Positions 63,817 to 64,000 of a stretch of 64,000 nt of DNA are shown piece after piece. Made by a program: the position numbers and the translations under genes. Every line of letters begins with the position of its first letter. The first letter of the stretch is position 1. Source of the DNA: Vitis vinifera (taxonomy: Eukaryota > Streptophyta > Magnoliopsida > Vitales > Vitaceae); NCBI RefSeq assembly GCF_030704535.1, contig NC_081819.1, positions 17,580,001 through 17,644,000 on the forward strand. The letters are read 5' to 3'. The notes below the pieces were generated by a model. That model did not search any database. It saw only the letters and a program-made list of their open reading frames with translations, and was not told the origin of the DNA.

Positions 63817-64000
63817 CATGATCAAAACGAGGCATATTTCTATCCCAAATGAAATACGTGCTTGACTTGTTGTCTGAAACAAGAATGCTTGATTATAGAC
63901 TTGCTGATACACCAATTGTTCAAAACCATGGCTTGGGAGAATTTCCTAACTAGACTCCTACCAATAAAGAAAGGTATCAACGCCTTGTGGGAAAGCTGAT

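Larger units (their letters stand above)
60003..64000 (+). mobile_element. Ty1/Copia LTR retrotransposon, decayed, cut by window end
   Basis: Order: 5' LTR, tRNA-Met primer site, gag, zinc knuckle, protease, integrase, reverse transcriptase. The RT-after-integrase order and protein motifs define Copia. Several in-frame stops (60772, 62024, about 62165, 62663, 63209, 63486, 63616, 63814) and frameshifts break the polyprotein, so it is not autonomous. RNase H and the 3' LTR lie beyond the window. The LTR is only 196 bp. Confidence 0.92.

Overview
This is plant nuclear DNA. It has long AT-rich introns, GT-AG splicing, LINE, Copia, MITE and SINE-like repeats, and plant gene families (type I MADS-box, PMEI-pectinesterase, cytosolic methionine aminopeptidase 1A). 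The many LINE pieces inside very long introns would fit a woody dicot such as grapevine. That species guess is an inference and could not be tested here.

Layout. 265-2480: a tandem array of about three diverged units of 0.6-0.9 kb carrying decayed tRNA-Glu-like cores. 5004-23351 (+): a complete 17-exon gene for tubulin-folding cofactor D (1269 aa as modelled). 29057-48315 (+): a complete 16-exon gene for methionine aminopeptidase 1A (398 aa), whose five metal ligands have the spacing of the bacterial enzyme. 26030-27289 (-) and 52691-53932 (+): two nearly identical intact type I MADS-box genes. 54786-57126 (-): an intact three-exon PMEI-pectinesterase. 60003 to the end: the 5' part of a decayed Copia retrotransposon.

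The main structural discovery is a large inverted duplication. The left arm (about 24263-31057) and the right arm (about 48822-55165) are inverted copies around a 17.8 kb spacer that holds exons 2-16 of MAP1A. Both arm ends fall inside genes. The left arm completes MAP1A but has only the 3' end of the pectinesterase. The right arm completes the pectinesterase but has only the promoter and exon 1 of MAP1A. This reciprocal completeness is what a chromosomal inversion with staggered breaks would leave: the MAP1A locus was flipped and the 6-7 kb between the staggered cuts was copied to both ends. By-products are a second MADS gene, an orphan MAP1A promoter and first exon facing the 3' end of MAP1A, and a dead pectinesterase fragment.

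The introns of MAP1A are an insertion trap. They hold a 1.46 kb LINE with a perfect 22-bp target duplication, a composite older LINE with an LTR-like insert, two tiny (30 and 63 bp) LINE-tail insertions with their own target duplications, and SINE-like elements. The genes here have unrelated housekeeping or developmental roles (microtubule biogenesis, N-terminal methionine removal, transcriptional control, cell-wall remodelling). Nothing suggests that they form a pathway.
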